A program made the translations under genes and the position numbers. The notes beneath the pieces are model-generated. The model saw only the letters and a program-made list of their open reading frames with translations. It was not told where the DNA came from and searched no databases. DNA of 64,000 bases from the NCBI RefSeq assembly GCF_001591265.1, contig NZ_BCUL01000001.1:284465-348464 (forward strand), read 5' to 3'. The DNA is from Moraxella atlantae NBRC 14588. Its GTDB lineage: Bacteria; Pseudomonadota; Gammaproteobacteria; Pseudomonadales; Moraxellaceae. Below, piece by piece: positions 37,432 through 46,930 of the stretch (position 1 is the first letter of the stretch; every line of letters starts with the position of its first letter).

Positions 37432-38319
37432 TCAGCCGATCCGCCGTTTTAACCCCGTCATTTGCAAAATCCGTGTGGCGATTTCTTCAATTGACATGGT
37501 TGATACATCAATGTTTGGAATGCCTTGTGAAATATAAATGCCCTGAATCGCGCGCAACTCTTGCTGGCATTGCTGGTAACTGGCGTAGCGGCTACCTGCG
37601 CGACGTTCATTGCGAATTTTAACCAAGCGGTCGGTGTCGATGACCAAACCAAATAGCTTGTCTTTAAATGGGCGTAACGCTTTGGGTAAGCTATTTTCAA
37701 ATAAATCATCTTCGGTCAAAGGATAGTTGGCCGCGCGAATACCAAACTGTAACGCCAAATATAGCGACGTTGGCGTTTTGCCCGAGCGCGATACACCAAT
37801 TAAAATAATATCCGCTGCGTCATAATGCGTCGTGCGCGCGCCATCGTCATTGTCTAGGGCAAAATGCACCGCATCGATACGCGCCTTGTAACTGTCTGAA
37901 TCGACATCGCCATGAAACGTGCCGATGCTCTCTGACGGCTCAACTTCAATTTCTTCGGCGATTTTACCCACTAACCCTTCATAGATATCAAGGTTAAAAG
38001 CTTCTGCCGCGTTGATGCGCTCACGAATGACAGGGTCAACAATAGTGTCAAACACCAACGGACGGTAGCCATAGCGTTGATGCGCCATGTTGATTTGATT
38101 GACCGCATCGTCAGCGCGCTCAAGCGTATCGACGTACGGGATAACAAACGTTTCAAACGGCACACTGGCAAAACGGCTTAAAATCGAACGCCCCAATGTT
38201 TCAGACGTAATCGCCGTACCATCAGAAATAAAAAATACACTGCGCATGGCGTGCGCGTCATGCCCGCCCAAAGCGTCTTTGTTTTGAATGGTTTTGTTGG
38301 GCGATGAAGTGATTTGCAT
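37432..38319 (-). CDS. ppsR: PEP synthase regulatory protein (bifunctional kinase/pyrophosphorylase, DUF299)
   Basis: 295 residues. It switches PEP synthase off by ADP-dependent phosphorylation and on by phosphate-dependent dephosphorylation. Family features: 'RSVFFISDGTAITSETLG' at the start of the fold, the P-loop GVSRSGKTPTSLYLA, and 'NYPLTEDDLF'. The family normally begins near 'RSVFFISDGTA', so the first 24 residues (start ATG at 38319) are uncertain and an ATG at 38247 is the alternative. It diverges from ppsA, its target, a gene pair conserved in gammaproteobacteria. Confidence 0.94.
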   Translation of the reverse strand: MQITSSPNKTIQNKDALGGHDAHAMRSVFFISDGTAITSETLGRSILSRFASVPFETFVIPYVDTLERADDAVNQINMAHQRYGYRPLVFDTIVDPVIRERINAAEAFNLDIYEGLVGKIAEEIEVEPSESIGTFHGDVDSDSYKARIDAVHFALDNDDGARTTHYDAADIILIGVSRSGKTPTSLYLALQFGIRAANYPLTEDDLFENSLPKALRPFKDKLFGLVIDTDRLVKIRNERRAGSRYASYQQCQQELRAIQGIYISQGIPNIDVSTMSIEEIATRILQMTGLKRRIG

Positions 38320-38697
38320 AATTTAGATAACCAAATAAGGGCAAGTGCGCCCCAATAATTAACGATCATCATCTGCTGGCGGTCATTACACGCCATACCG
38401 ATCCGATTTATATCCATGTCACGATTGTCGGTATTATACGCAAATTTGGCTATTTATACTAATTTTTGCGCCGCACTTGCTACCACTTGCCTGATCAGCA
38501 CGCAAATTTGAGGTTCATGCAAAGATTTTTGGGTGATTTGACTATCTTTAAATGATAAAACAATAAAAATTTGTCGATTTTGACAAAATTTGTCATTTAG
38601 CTATCGTATTTTGCCAAAAAACGTTTTATAATCGAGTTACCTTTATAATCGGCATGAAATAACACCATTTATCTGGGTTATTATTGGAGTATATACT
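38320..38697. promoter_or_regulatory. Divergent ppsR/ppsA regulatory region
   Basis: 378 bases with no gene. Towards ppsA it holds a perfect 15-base palindrome TGACAAAATTTGTCA (38581-38595) overlapping a second inverted pair TTTGTC/GACAAA (38570-38575, 38582-38587). Two TATAAT hexamers follow at 38627-38632 and 38644-38649, each within TTTATAATCG, with poor -35 hexamers, which suggests activator control. GGAG at 38685-38688 serves ppsA translation. Confidence 0.5.
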
Positions 38698-41073
38698 ATG
38701 AGTGGACAAGTCATTGCGTTAAGCAAGTTGGGCAAAAATGACATCGACAAGGTTGGCGGTAAAAATGCATCATTGGGTGAGATGATCAGCCATTTGACAG
38801 ATTTGGGCGTGAGCGTACCTGGTGGTTTTGCTACGACCGCAGATGCGTTTAACAAATTTTTGCATGACACTGGCTTGAGCGACAAAATCAGCACAGCATT
38901 ACAAGGTTTGGATGTGAATGATGTGCTAGAATTGGCGCGTGTGGGACAACAGATTCGCGAGATGATCATCGCGCAAGACTTGCCTGCCGATCTTGAGCAA
39001 GCGATCCGTGACGCTTACGCTGAAATGAGCGGCGGCGATGAGATCGCGGTAGCGGTGCGTTCTTCAGCCACGGCAGAAGACTTGCCTGATGCATCATTTG
39101 CAGGTCAGCAAGAAACCTTCTTGAACATTCGCGGCATTGATAACATTTTGATTGCTATCAAAGAAGTATTTGCTTCACTTTACAATGACCGCGCGATTGC
39201 TTACCGTGTACACAAAGGCTTTGAGCACGCAGGCGTGGCGTTGTCGGCAGGTGTACAGCGTATGGTACGCTCAGAGACAGGCACATCAGGCGTGATGTTC
39301 ACCATCGACACCGAAAGCGGTTTTGATGATGTTGTGTTTATCACCGCAAGCTATGGTTTAGGCGAGATGGTGGTACAAGGTGCGGTCAACCCCGATGAAT
39401 ACTACCTCTCAAAAAGCCTACTCAATGCTGGCAAGGCTGCTATCATCCGCCGCAACTTGGGCACCAAACAACAAAAAATGGTCTATGCTGACCAACATTC
39501 AGCAGGTAAATCAACCAAAATCGTACCTGTTGAAAAAACCGAGCGCAACCAATTTTGTTTAAGCAATGATGAACTGGTTGAGCTTGCCAAACAAGCCATG
39601 ATCATCGAAAAACATTACGGTCACGCGATGGATATCGAGTGGGCAAAAGACGGTGACAGCGGCAAGTTGTTTATCGTGCAAGCGCGCCCTGAAACCGTCA
39701 AGAGCCGTGAAAATCACAACACGATGGAACGTTATATTCTAAAAGAAAGCGGTGAAGTTATTTGTGAAGGTCGCTCAATCGGGCAGCGTATTGGCGCAGG
39801 TCGCGTGCGCGTGGTCAAATCAATCCACGAGATGGAGAAAGTACAAGAAGGCGACGTGCTTGTCTCTGATATGACTGACCCTGACTGGGAACCTGTCATG
39901 AAACGCGCTGCTGCGATCGTGACTAACCGCGGCGGACGCACCTGTCACGCAGCGATCATTGCGCGTGAATTGGGTGTGCCTGCGATTGTTGGCTGTGGCA
40001 ACGCAACCGAACTATTGACCGATGGGCAAGAAGTTACTGTGTCATGCGCTGAAGGCGACACAGGCTACATTTACGAAGGCAACTTGCCATTTGAGGTGCA
40101 AAACAACTCAATTGACTCAATGCCAGAATTGGCATTTAAAGTCATGATGAATGTGGGTAACCCTGACCGCGCGTTTAGCTTTGCCCAAATTCCAAACCGC
40201 GGTGTTGGCTTGGCGCGTCTTGAGTTCATCATCAACCGCATGATTGGCGTGCACCCTAAAGCCTTGTTGAATATGAATACCTTACCACGTGAAATCGTAC
40301 AAGCGATCCAAGAGCGCATGGCAGGCTATGCCTCACCTGTCGATTTTTATGTGGATAAATTGGTCGAAGGTATCGCCACACTGGCCGTTGCATTCAAAGA
40401 CAAACCTGTCATCGTGCGTATGTCAGATTTTAAATCTAACGAATACGCCAACCTGATCGGTGGTAAACTATACGAACCTGCCGAAGAAAACCCAATGCTT
40501 GGTTTCCGTGGTGCGAGCCGCTATGTGTCAGAAAACTTCCGCGATTGCTTTGAGCTTGAGTGCCGCGCGCTTAAACGCGTTCGTGATGAGATGGGCTTAA
40601 CCAATGTTGAAATCATGATCCCGTTTGTGCGCACTACCAACGAAGCCGCAAAAGTGCTTGAATTGTTAGAAAAAAATGGGCTAAAACGTGGTGAAAACGG
40701 CTTACGCGTTATTATGATGTGTGAGTTGCCAACCAACGCCCTACTGGCAGAAGAATTCTTGCAATACTTCGACGGTTTCTCAATCGGTTCAAATGACTTG
40801 ACCCAGCTGACCTTGGGACTTGACCGTGACTCAGGCATCGTGTCACAGTTGTTTGATGAGCGCGACCCTGCGGTGAAAAAACTGCTAAAAATGGCGATTG
40901 ATGCGTGTAACGCGCAAGGCAAATACGTCGGTATTTGTGGACAAGGTCCATCTGACCACCCAGACCTTGCGATGTGGCTCATGCAGCAAGGCATCACCTC
41001 AGTATCATTAAACCCCGACTCAGTGCTTGACACATGGTTCTTCCTTGCAGGTGAAGCACGTGACGACGCCTAA
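38698..41073 (+). CDS. ppsA: Phosphoenolpyruvate synthase
   Basis: 791 residues, the standard length. It makes PEP from pyruvate and ATP with release of AMP and phosphate, for growth on C3 and C4 acids. N-terminal ATP-binding half ('[11 protein letters not shown]', '[20 protein letters not shown]'), central phosphohistidine motif '[16 protein letters not shown]', and C-terminal PEP-binding barrel with '[18 protein letters not shown]'. Regulated by the divergent ppsR product at the conserved Thr next to the catalytic His (TCHA). Strong ribosome-binding site GGAG. A perfect-stem terminator follows. Confidence 0.97.
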   Translation: MSGQVIALSKLGKNDIDKVGGKNASLGEMISHLTDLGVSVPGGFATTADAFNKFLHDTGLSDKISTALQGLDVNDVLELARVGQQIREMIIAQDLPADLEQAIRDAYAEMSGGDEIAVAVRSSATAEDLPDASFAGQQETFLNIRGIDNILIAIKEVFASLYNDRAIAYRVHKGFEHAGVALSAGVQRMVRSETGTSGVMFTIDTESGFDDVVFITASYGLGEMVVQGAVNPDEYYLSKSLLNAGKAAIIRRNLGTKQQKMVYADQHSAGKSTKIVPVEKTERNQFCLSNDELVELAKQAMIIEKHYGHAMDIEWAKDGDSGKLFIVQARPETVKSRENHNTMERYILKESGEVICEGRSIGQRIGAGRVRVVKSIHEMEKVQEGDVLVSDMTDPDWEPVMKRAAAIVTNRGGRTCHAAIIARELGVPAIVGCGNATELLTDGQEVTVSCAEGDTGYIYEGNLPFEVQNNSIDSMPELAFKVMMNVGNPDRAFSFAQIPNRGVGLARLEFIINRMIGVHPKALLNMNTLPREIVQAIQERMAGYASPVDFYVDKLVEGIATLAVAFKDKPVIVRMSDFKSNEYANLIGGKLYEPAEENPMLGFRGASRYVSENFRDCFELECRALKRVRDEMGLTNVEIMIPFVRTTNEAAKVLELLEKNGLKRGENGLRVIMMCELPTNALLAEEFLQYFDGFSIGSNDLTQLTLGLDRDSGIVSQLFDERDPAVKKLLKMAIDACNAQGKYVGICGQGPSDHPDLAMWLMQQGITSVSLNPDSVLDTWFFLAGEARDDA

Positions 41074-41114
41074 GCGTTGCCAAAACTAGCGTGTTATTCA
41101 TATGACACGCGCCT

Positions 41115-41155
41115 AACGCCAAGTAGACTTTAGCGTCACTTGGCGTTATTATTTT
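41115..41155 (+). terminator. Rho-independent terminator after ppsA
   Basis: AACGCCAAGT (41115-41124) pairs perfectly with ACTTGGCGTT (41138-41147), followed by ATTATTTT. A second hairpin, GCGTGT/ACACGC (41089-41094, 41105-41110), lies just before. Confidence 0.8.
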
Positions 41156-41195
41156 AGATTAAACACTAAACAATGATTTGGGGAGCGCAGCGTTT

Positions 41196-42170
41196 ATGTA
41201 TATTTTTTTGGCGCGCAACAACGAGCAAGCTGGGCCGTACACTTTAGAACAACTCAACCACATGCTATCAAGTGGGCAAGTCGCCCTTAATGACTTGATG
41301 TGGCATGAAGGCATGGCAAATTGGCAATACGTGGGCGAGATGACCAACGGGCAAAATTTTTACCACCCCAGTGTGGTGGTGAGCAGCCCAGTCGCGCCTG
41401 CCGATGATGACGCGGACTATATTATCAATAACACACCTGACCAATACGCCGCACAAGACAAAAAATCGTCAGACGTGTGGGATCGCTACAATAGCCAAAA
41501 TTCCCACCGCAGCCCACAAAACCACAAACCAAGGGACGACAAAACAGGCGCAAAACTGATTTTGACCAAAACATCAAAAGACCCAAGCAAAGATATCAGC
41601 GGCGCGCGCAAGCAACTAATGCTAGCAGGTATCGGTAGCCGTATTTTGGCAAAACTGATTGATTTAATTTTATTTTCATTGCCCAATCTGATTTTGTGGC
41701 TACAAATCATGAAAAGCCCCAATTACGGGCAAATCGTTAAGCTTGCCGAATCGGGCAAGCCATTTGCTGACGTGTATGGTGAACTAAACACCCTAATGAC
41801 AGGCGCGTTATCGGCACTGCCGCAGCAATATTTGTGGCTTTCAACTATTTTGCTGATTGGTATTGTGTTTAGTCAGTTGTTTTTACTTTTGCGCCGTGGG
41901 CAGACACTGGGCAAAATGTTGGTGGGTATTCGTATTCTTGACCGTCAAAGCAACGCCATTCCAAATTTTTTCAATCTTATTATTTTGCGTAGTGTGCTGA
42001 CATGGGTCGTGTATTCGATGTCAGTGGTGGGCATCATTGCGCTGATTATTGATTTTGTGGTGATGTTCACCAACGCGGACCGCCAAAGCCTGCATGATAA
42101 AATCGCGCGCACATACGTGGTACGCGTGGATGATACGCAGACTACACCGCTTGAGGTCACCACAAAATAA
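41196..42170 (+). CDS. GYF_2 and RDD domain membrane protein
   Basis: About 324 residues. The N-terminal 55 residues form a GYF_2-like domain (DUF4339): 'ARNNEQAGPYTLEQLNHML', 'NDLMWHEGMANWQYVGEM', thought to bind peptides. A polar linker (about 60-140) leads to an RDD domain with three or four membrane segments ('SRILAKLIDLILFSLPNLIL', 'LRRGQTLGKMLVGIRILDRQ'), whose R, D and D residues are visible. RDD proteins are small membrane proteins, some implicated in ion exchange; the function here is unknown. Start: ATG at 41196 with GGGGAG about 10 bases upstream. Confidence 0.85.
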   Translation: MYIFLARNNEQAGPYTLEQLNHMLSSGQVALNDLMWHEGMANWQYVGEMTNGQNFYHPSVVVSSPVAPADDDADYIINNTPDQYAAQDKKSSDVWDRYNSQNSHRSPQNHKPRDDKTGAKLILTKTSKDPSKDISGARKQLMLAGIGSRILAKLIDLILFSLPNLILWLQIMKSPNYGQIVKLAESGKPFADVYGELNTLMTGALSALPQQYLWLSTILLIGIVFSQLFLLLRRGQTLGKMLVGIRILDRQSNAIPNFFNLIILRSVLTWVVYSMSVVGIIALIIDFVVMFTNADRQSLHDKIARTYVVRVDDTQTTPLEVTTK

Positions 42171-42191
42171 CAGCAAGTTTAAAATCAAATC

Positions 42192-42218
42192 AGGATAATG
42201 CCAAATCGGTGTTATCCT
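42192..42218. terminator. Possible bidirectional hairpin between convergent genes
   Basis: AGGATAA (42192-42198) pairs with TTATCCT (42212-42218) between the ends of the RDD gene and the trmB-like gene. No strong T tract, so termination is only suggested by place. Confidence 0.35.
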
Positions 42219-42233
42219 ACCAAGCGGTTTTAT

Positions 42234-42893
42234 CTAAACCACTTCGTCAAACCGTGTCACATAGCCTGTCGGCTTAACCATCTCAAGCTGCCAACACGTC
42301 TGCCCTCGTGCCAAGTATTTGATTTCAAAATGCGTGCGTTGGCTATCAGTGGGAACAAGCTGGCGTGTTGTTGGCAGTTGCCACACATTGACCGCTTTGT
42401 CCTCAGCTTCATTGATATAAGGCGCAACATTACTTGCCAACACAATGTGTCCATCTGCTTGCACGCGCGATAACAAAAACTCAAAAAATGGCATATTTAA
42501 CCAACGTTGGTTGGGATTATGCGGTTCAGGATTGGGGTATAAAATAAAAACTTTGCTTAGGCTATTGGGTGGCAAAGCAAAGACACTCCACGCGATCGCA
42601 TCGGCATGAATCACCTGCAAATTCGGCAAATCCGCTTGTAGCGCAAGCCTTGCCATGGCGGCAAACTTTTCTTGTGTGCGCTCAATGGCAATCAGTTGGT
42701 GGTCAGGATGGGCAGTAGCGAACTGTAACGCGTGCTTGCCTTTACCTGCACCAATCTCTAAGCACACGCGTCCGCTATGCGCTTGCCAAAATGCAGGCGA
42801 CAAGCCGACAAAGTCGCGTGGGTGGCGGATTTTATCGACCTGCAACAAGCGTTTAAAATGATGACTTGGCGTTGGCAAGGTAGTTTGGTTCAT
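42234..42893 (-). CDS. TrmB-like tRNA (guanine-N7)-methyltransferase family protein
   Basis: 219 residues. SAM-binding fold with 'CLEIGAGKGKHALQFATAHP', 'LIAIERTQEKFAAMARLA', 'VIHADAI' and 'THFEIKYLARGQTCWQLEM' in TrmB order. TrmB makes m7G46 in tRNA. The normally invariant 'FPDPWPKKRHxKRR' segment is replaced by 'LYPNPEPHNPNQRWLNMPFF', so substrate or activity could differ. It starts 6 bases after the gyrA stop codon and is probably translated from the gyrA transcript. The family call is firm; the exact target is not. Confidence 0.75.
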   Translation of the reverse strand: MNQTTLPTPSHHFKRLLQVDKIRHPRDFVGLSPAFWQAHSGRVCLEIGAGKGKHALQFATAHPDHQLIAIERTQEKFAAMARLALQADLPNLQVIHADAIAWSVFALPPNSLSKVFILYPNPEPHNPNQRWLNMPFFEFLLSRVQADGHIVLASNVAPYINEAEDKAVNVWQLPTTRQLVPTDSQRTHFEIKYLARGQTCWQLEMVKPTGYVTRFDEVV

Positions 42894-42899
42894 CGCTCA

Positions 42900-45662
42900 C
42901 TACTGCGCGTCATCGGCATCATCAAGGGTTAGGCGTTCATCCTCTGCCAGCTCATCATCGACCAGTAACCCGTCTTCTTGCATGGCTTCGGTTAGGTCGT
43001 ATTCCTCATCGGCTGCCACGTCTGATGCGTCTGATGCGTCTGGTGCATCTTGCGCTTGGCTAGCCGCTATCTCATCATCGATCAACGCATCATCACTACC
43101 CTCAACGCGTGCCATCGACACCAATCGCTCATCTTGGCCCAAACGAATCAATGTCACGCCTTGCGCATTGCGCCCTGTTTGGGCAATTTGGGCAACAGGC
43201 GTACGCACCAGTGTGCCGTTATTAGAAATCAAAATCACATCATCGCTCACTTCAATGCGTAATGCGCGCACCAGTTTGCCGTTACGCTCACTGGTTTTGA
43301 TGGCAATCACGCCACCACCACCGCGGTTTTGGGTATTAAATTCACCAACATCGGTGCGCTTACCAAAGCCATTTTCACAGGCAATCAGCAATTCTTGTGT
43401 ATCCTGCGCGTCGTCTTCGACCACCACCAATGACATGATCGACTCGTTGTCATCGATCCGCATACCACGCACGCCACGCGCCGTACGCCCCATCACGCGG
43501 ACATCCGATTCATGAAACCGAATCGCCTTACCGCTATCGGCAAATAGCATAACTTGTTGGCTGCCATTGGTGATTTTAACGCTAACCAATTTGTCACCAT
43601 CGTCTAGGCTCAGCGCGATTAAGCCATTTTTTCGAATATTGCCGTGCCCAAATTCTGCCAAAGCCACGCGTTTGACTGTGCCATTGGCGGTGGCAAAAAA
43701 TACAAATTGATCCTCTTGTACGTCTGAAAGCGGCAAAATCGCGGTAACGTTTTCGTCAGTCTGTAGCGGAATCAAATTTACCAAAGGTCGCCCACGCGCA
43801 CCACGACTGGCAAGCGGGACTTCAAAGCCTTGTAAGCTAAACACACGCCCACTGTCGGTAAAAATCATCACGTTGTTGTGCGTCGACGTTACCACCATGT
43901 GGTCAATGACATCATCTTCTTTCATTGCTGTGGCTGATTTGCCTTTACCGCCGCGTTTTTGTGCCACATAGTCACTGATTGGTTGGGTTTTGGCATAGCC
44001 TGTGCGCGACACCGTCAGCACCACAGTTTGTTCGGGGATCAAGTCAGCGCGGCTAAAATCGCTGCGACTATCGACGATTTGGGTTTTACGCGCGTCACCA
44101 AAGTTTTGCACAATATCGTGCAATTCGGCTTTAATCACGTCCATCAATTTGGTGAAATCTGCCAAAATACTTTGCAGCTCTGCAATCAAGGCTAGAATTT
44201 CTTGGAATTCTTGCTGTAGTTTTTCTTGCTCAAGTCCTGTCAGGCGGTGCAACTGCATATCTAAAATCGCATTGACCTGCTCAGGCGATAATCGATACTG
44301 ATGGTCAGCAATCAATCCAAACGGCGCAGTGGGGTCTTCGCCCTCGATGGTGTCGGGACGTACCGAGGTGCTACCTGCCGCCTCAAGCAGTACCAGCACG
44401 CCACCTGCTTGCCAAGTGTTTGCCAGCAAATTCTCACGCGCCTGTTGGCGGTTGGCAGAGGTTTTGATGGTTTCAATGATCGCATCAATATTGGCTAGTG
44501 CGACGCTTAGGCCTTCAAGCAAATGCCCACGTGCCAATGCTTTGGCTAATTCAAACGCCGTGCGCCGCGTCACAACTTCTTGGCGGTGACGGACAAACGC
44601 GGCAATCAAATCACGCAAGGTCATCAGCTTCGGCTGTCCTTGATCAAGCGCGACCATATTAATGCTAAAACTAGATTCTAGCGGCGTTTGAATAAATAAA
44701 TTATTGACAATAACTTCAGCATTCTCGCCACGGCGTAAGTCAATGGCGATACGCAGCCCGTCTTTGTCGGATTCATCACGAATCTCGCTGATGCCTTCAA
44801 GCTTTTTATCGCGCACCAGTTCGGCGATTTTTTCAATCAGTTTGGCTTTATTGACTTGATAAGGAATTTCAGTAAAAACAATACGTTCACGATCCTTATT
44901 TGCGCCACTTTCACTCATCGGCTCAATGTAATAGCGTCCACGCAGATGCAGCCGTCCCTTGCCTGTGCGATAAGCATCAACAATGCCTGCTCGCCCATAA
45001 ATAATACCACCTGTCGGAAAATCAGGACCGCTGATATGCTGCATCAGGCCTTCATTGCTGATGTGTGGGTCATCGGCGTATGCTAAACAGGCGTTGATCA
45101 CCTCGGTGAGGTTGTGTGGTGCCATGTTGGTCGCCATACCCACCGCAATCCCCGTCGCGCCATTGACCAACAAATTGGGAATGCGGGCAGGCAATACGCT
45201 TGGCATCTGCTCTGAACCATCGTAGTTGGCTTCCCAATCCACCGTGTCTTTGTCCAAATCACCAAGCATTTGTTGGGTTAGACGCTGCATACGCACTTCG
45301 GTGTACCGCATGGCGGCAGGTGGGTCGTCATCTACCGAGCCAAAGTTACCTTGCCCATCAATCAACATATAGCGCATCGAAAACGGTTGCGCCAAGCGCA
45401 CAATCGCGTCATACACCGCCGTGTCGCCATGCGGATGGTACTTACCGATGACATCGCCGACCACACGCGCGGATTTTTTATACGGCTTATTGTAATCGTT
45501 AGACAACTCATGCATGGCGTACAGCACGCGGCGGTGCACGGGTTTAAGCCCGTCGCGGACATCGGGCAGCGCGCGCGATATAATCACGCTCATGGCATAA
45601 TCTAGGTAGGATTGTTTGAGTTCCTCAACAATGCCGATTGGGCTGATTGAATCGGTTGCCAT
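42900..45662 (-). CDS. gyrA: DNA gyrase subunit A
   Basis: 920 residues. Breakage-reunion subunit of gyrase with the catalytic Tyr in '[10 protein letters not shown]' and GyrA-box 'KRGGKGKSA' before the C-terminal beta-pinwheel. The quinolone-resistance region reads '[19 protein letters not shown]': Thr at the E. coli Ser83 position and Asp retained at the Asp87 position. Between 'GNFGSV' and 'AAMRYTE' it has DDDPP where E. coli has DGDS plus Ala. The C-terminal tail of about 75 residues is strongly acidic with [10 protein letters not shown] repeats. The start at 45662 (ATG) has GAGGAG upstream. Confidence 0.97.
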   Translation of the reverse strand: MATDSISPIGIVEELKQSYLDYAMSVIISRALPDVRDGLKPVHRRVLYAMHELSNDYNKPYKKSARVVGDVIGKYHPHGDTAVYDAIVRLAQPFSMRYMLIDGQGNFGSVDDDPPAAMRYTEVRMQRLTQQMLGDLDKDTVDWEANYDGSEQMPSVLPARIPNLLVNGATGIAVGMATNMAPHNLTEVINACLAYADDPHISNEGLMQHISGPDFPTGGIIYGRAGIVDAYRTGKGRLHLRGRYYIEPMSESGANKDRERIVFTEIPYQVNKAKLIEKIAELVRDKKLEGISEIRDESDKDGLRIAIDLRRGENAEVIVNNLFIQTPLESSFSINMVALDQGQPKLMTLRDLIAAFVRHRQEVVTRRTAFELAKALARGHLLEGLSVALANIDAIIETIKTSANRQQARENLLANTWQAGGVLVLLEAAGSTSVRPDTIEGEDPTAPFGLIADHQYRLSPEQVNAILDMQLHRLTGLEQEKLQQEFQEILALIAELQSILADFTKLMDVIKAELHDIVQNFGDARKTQIVDSRSDFSRADLIPEQTVVLTVSRTGYAKTQPISDYVAQKRGGKGKSATAMKEDDVIDHMVVTSTHNNVMIFTDSGRVFSLQGFEVPLASRGARGRPLVNLIPLQTDENVTAILPLSDVQEDQFVFFATANGTVKRVALAEFGHGNIRKNGLIALSLDDGDKLVSVKITNGSQQVMLFADSGKAIRFHESDVRVMGRTARGVRGMRIDDNESIMSLVVVEDDAQDTQELLIACENGFGKRTDVGEFNTQNRGGGGVIAIKTSERNGKLVRALRIEVSDDVILISNNGTLVRTPVAQIAQTGRNAQGVTLIRLGQDERLVSMARVEGSDDALIDDEIAASQAQDAPDASDASDVAADEEYDLTEAMQEDGLLVDDELAEDERLTLDDADDAQ

Positions 45663-45714
45663 GCACGCTCCTCGTGGTTTTTAACGAATTTTTTGTGTGT
45701 TAAAAAAGTGTAAT

Positions 45715-45767
45715 ATTATAGCACATTGGGGCGGTTTTGCGGGCATTTTGGGTGATTAAAATGCCCG
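45715..45767 (-). promoter_or_regulatory. gyrA promoter with an inverted repeat over the -35 region
   Basis: On the minus strand an extended -10, TGCTATAAT (TATAAT at 45720-45715), lies about 55 bases before the gyrA start. No good -35 is present. In its place is a perfect inverted repeat, CGGGCATTTT / AAAATGCCCG (45740-45749, 45758-45767, 8-base loop). It could be an operator, or a terminator hairpin for pssA. Confidence 0.55.
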
Positions 45768-45898
45768 TTTTGGCAAGTTTTTTGGGAGTTTTTGCATCGC
45801 GTTGGTCAGTCAAAAATACTTTGCTGTTACACAACAGCCAAGCTTTAAATAGCTATATTTTTGTTTAAAAAACTAATTTTTGTGCCTCAAAAAATACC

Positions 45899-45932
45899 AA
45901 AGTGTCTATATTTTTAAAGTGTCTATATTTTT
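45899..45932. repeat. Perfect 17-base tandem duplication
   Basis: AAAGTGTCTATATTTTT occurs at 45899-45915 and 45916-45932, within the AT-rich spacer between pssA and gyrA (45663-45950), close after the pssA stop codon. Confidence 0.9.
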
Positions 45933-45950
45933 ATTTTAAATTCTTAAAAA

Positions 45951-46814
45951 TTATCTAAACTTATTGAAAATTGCTGTCACAATCCCCGATAGCGCGTAAA
46001 TCACGCTGATGGCTAAAATCCCTGCAGGGATATCGTACAATACAATACCGAGTGCAAATACCAACAAAATCAGCACCACAAACGGTACACGTTTTTTGTC
46101 AAACTGCTTAAAGCTATGGTATTTTAAATTACTCACCATCAATAAACCCGAGATCACCACCCAAACAGCGGCAACGATCGCAAAACCATGACTACTGCGT
46201 GGTAGCTCAGCTTGCCAGCTCATATGCACCATGACAAAACTGGTCACCAAAATTGCCGCCAGTGGGCTTGCCACACCGATAAAATATTTTTTATCCACCA
46301 CACCGATTTGCACATTAAACCGCGCCAAACGCATAGCAGCGCACGCCGCGAACACAAATGCGCAGGCAATGCCAATCCGCCCCAGTGGTTGCAGAGCGTA
46401 ATGATAAATCAGCAACGCAGGTGCAAGCCCAAAGGCAATACAGTCGGCTAGCGAATCCATCTGCTCACCAAACGGGCTTTGCGCGTTGAGCATCCGCGCC
46501 GCGCGCCCATCAAGACCATCCAGCAATGCCGACACAAAAATCGCCAAACACGCATGATAAAAATGCCCATCCCCAAGTGCGCTTTGAGTAATTGAATAAA
46601 ACCCTGCCAACAATGACAGCAAGGTGAAGCTATTGGGAATCAGATACACGCCTTTTTGCGCGATGGTTTTATCGGCAACACGCGCGTGCTCAATGACCTC
46701 AAAGGTTAAGCCGTCATAATCATCGCCTTCAGCTTGTTGGCGCAGCTGCTGTTCATGCCGCTGCTCTTGCTCGCTCAAAGGCACGTGGGGCGGTTGGGGG
46801 CGGTTGGGTGTCAT
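45951..46814 (-). CDS. pssA: CDP-diacylglycerol--serine O-phosphatidyltransferase
   Basis: 287 residues, multi-pass membrane protein of the type II (Bacillus-like) class. It makes phosphatidylserine, the precursor of phosphatidylethanolamine. The CDP-alcohol phosphotransferase motif is complete in 'DGLDGRAARMLNAQSPFG' and 'EQMDSLADCIAFGLAP' (DG..AR........G...D...D). About 45 polar residues precede the first membrane helix, and 7-8 helices follow. The ribosome-binding site is weak at the ATG at 46814. It lies upstream of gyrA on the same strand but gyrA has its own promoter. Confidence 0.93.
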   Translation of the reverse strand: MTPNRPQPPHVPLSEQEQRHEQQLRQQAEGDDYDGLTFEVIEHARVADKTIAQKGVYLIPNSFTLLSLLAGFYSITQSALGDGHFYHACLAIFVSALLDGLDGRAARMLNAQSPFGEQMDSLADCIAFGLAPALLIYHYALQPLGRIGIACAFVFAACAAMRLARFNVQIGVVDKKYFIGVASPLAAILVTSFVMVHMSWQAELPRSSHGFAIVAAVWVVISGLLMVSNLKYHSFKQFDKKRVPFVVLILLVFALGIVLYDIPAGILAISVIYALSGIVTAIFNKFR

Positions 46815-46930
46815 AGTCTTTGGTGACGTTACTTTTTAAGCAGGTTTGAGCAAACATGGCTCATGGGCTCAATTGGGTAATTTTTAAACACTGGATTGAT
46901 TAATCTAAATAAATTTGTTAACCAGTAAAA

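Noticed and set aside
45420..45440. GyrA Thr at the Ser83 position as a quinolone-resistance mutation
   Set aside because: Thr is a normal residue there in several gammaproteobacteria, and Asp87 is intact, so resistance cannot be claimed.
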